Assembly: GCF_017498545.1 (NCBI RefSeq)
Contig: NZ_CP071793.1
Span: 5,667,001 to 5,731,000, forward strand
Source of the DNA: Sulfidibacter corallicola
GTDB lineage: Bacteria > Acidobacteriota > Holophagae > Acanthopleuribacterales > Acanthopleuribacteraceae
DNA: 64,000 bases
Direction of reading: 5' to 3'
Under the pieces are notes generated by a model. That model had not been told where the DNA came from, ran no database searches, and was given only the letters and a program-made list of their open reading frames with translations. This document shows positions 63,978 through 64,000 of the stretch, in pieces; the stretch's first letter is position 1; each line of letters starts with the position of its first letter. The position numbers and the translations under genes are program-made.

Positions 63978-64000
63978 ACGTTGCGCGATGGGATCAGTCG

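Overview
The window is about 57-60% GC over most of its length. It carries a TonB-dependent receptor, secreted signal-peptide proteins, RHS toxins, a TPR/CHAT protein and a fused adenylation-carrier-oxoamine synthase, which together point to a Gram-negative, metabolically complex bacterium. An Acanthopleuribacter/Sulfidibacter-like acidobacteriote or a myxobacterium-like organism would fit, but no marker gene in the window fixes the taxon. AT-richer islands (1-1500, 17.9-19.7 kb, 27-30 kb, 39.6-40.3 kb) look like accessory or recently acquired DNA.

Layout. (1) 1-1454, minus strand: a left-truncated gene for an AvcD-type anti-phage dCTP/dCMP deaminase (P-loop-like N terminus, HAE...CxxC zinc deaminase C terminus). 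(2) 1764-17432, plus strand: eighteen tightly packed genes for the distal half of a contractile phage-tail-like machine: hub (gpD-like), M15 peptidase, holin-like protein, gp5-like spike, a GT2 glycosyltransferase, a coiled-coil membrane protein, PAAR tip, gp25-like and gpJ-like baseplate proteins, gpI-like wedge protein, and a series of fibre/adhesin genes ending with a 1192-aa DUF4815-type protein. Sheath, tube, tape measure, AAA ATPase, portal, capsid and terminase genes are absent. Two transcription units start with the same 18-bp motif followed by a hairpin. (3) 17.9-19.7 kb: a three-gene operon of unknown function. (4) 20.0-27.5 kb: a PP2C phosphatase gene, then a Sec-exported RHS polymorphic toxin with a GIY-YIG-like nuclease tip and an Imm26-type immunity gene. 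(5) 27.9-30.1 kb: a membrane PAS protein fused to a formylglycine-generating-enzyme-like domain.

(6) 30.4-41.7 kb is a transposon graveyard. It contains an IS21-type istA/istB pair with ParB-like and zinc-ribbon companion genes, an evenly spaced motif array, IS66 and IS3-type remnants, a 515-bp inverted duplication, a PD-(D/E)XK/DUF5655 nuclease, two related methyltransferase genes (one broken) and a LysR remnant. (7) 41.7-47.7 kb, bracketed by 71-bp inverted repeats: an inverted second copy of the PP2C-RHS locus. It carries an exact 1826-bp internal deletion at a 6-bp microhomology, a nonsense codon and a frameshift, yet it has an intact and different toxin tip (GH-E nuclease) and immunity gene (DUF2185/Imm33-like). 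This looks like a silent cassette for toxin-tip exchange.

(8) 47.8-51.5 kb: a single large adenylation-ACP-alpha-oxoamine synthase protein. (9) 52.1-55.5 kb: an exported PDZ-like/TPR/CHAT protease-like protein, then an ACT-domain gene. (10) 56.1-60.2 kb: a zinc-starvation-type set (ZnuD-like TonB receptor with His/Asp loops, COG0523 GTPase, MerC-like protein) behind a palindrome. (11) 60.3-62.2 kb: a TetR regulator and an extended-SDR reductase whose promoter holds two copies of one palindromic operator. (12) 62.7-63.8 kb: a secreted Cys-rich thrombospondin-type-3-repeat protein with a strong terminator, and a nested palindrome near the right edge.
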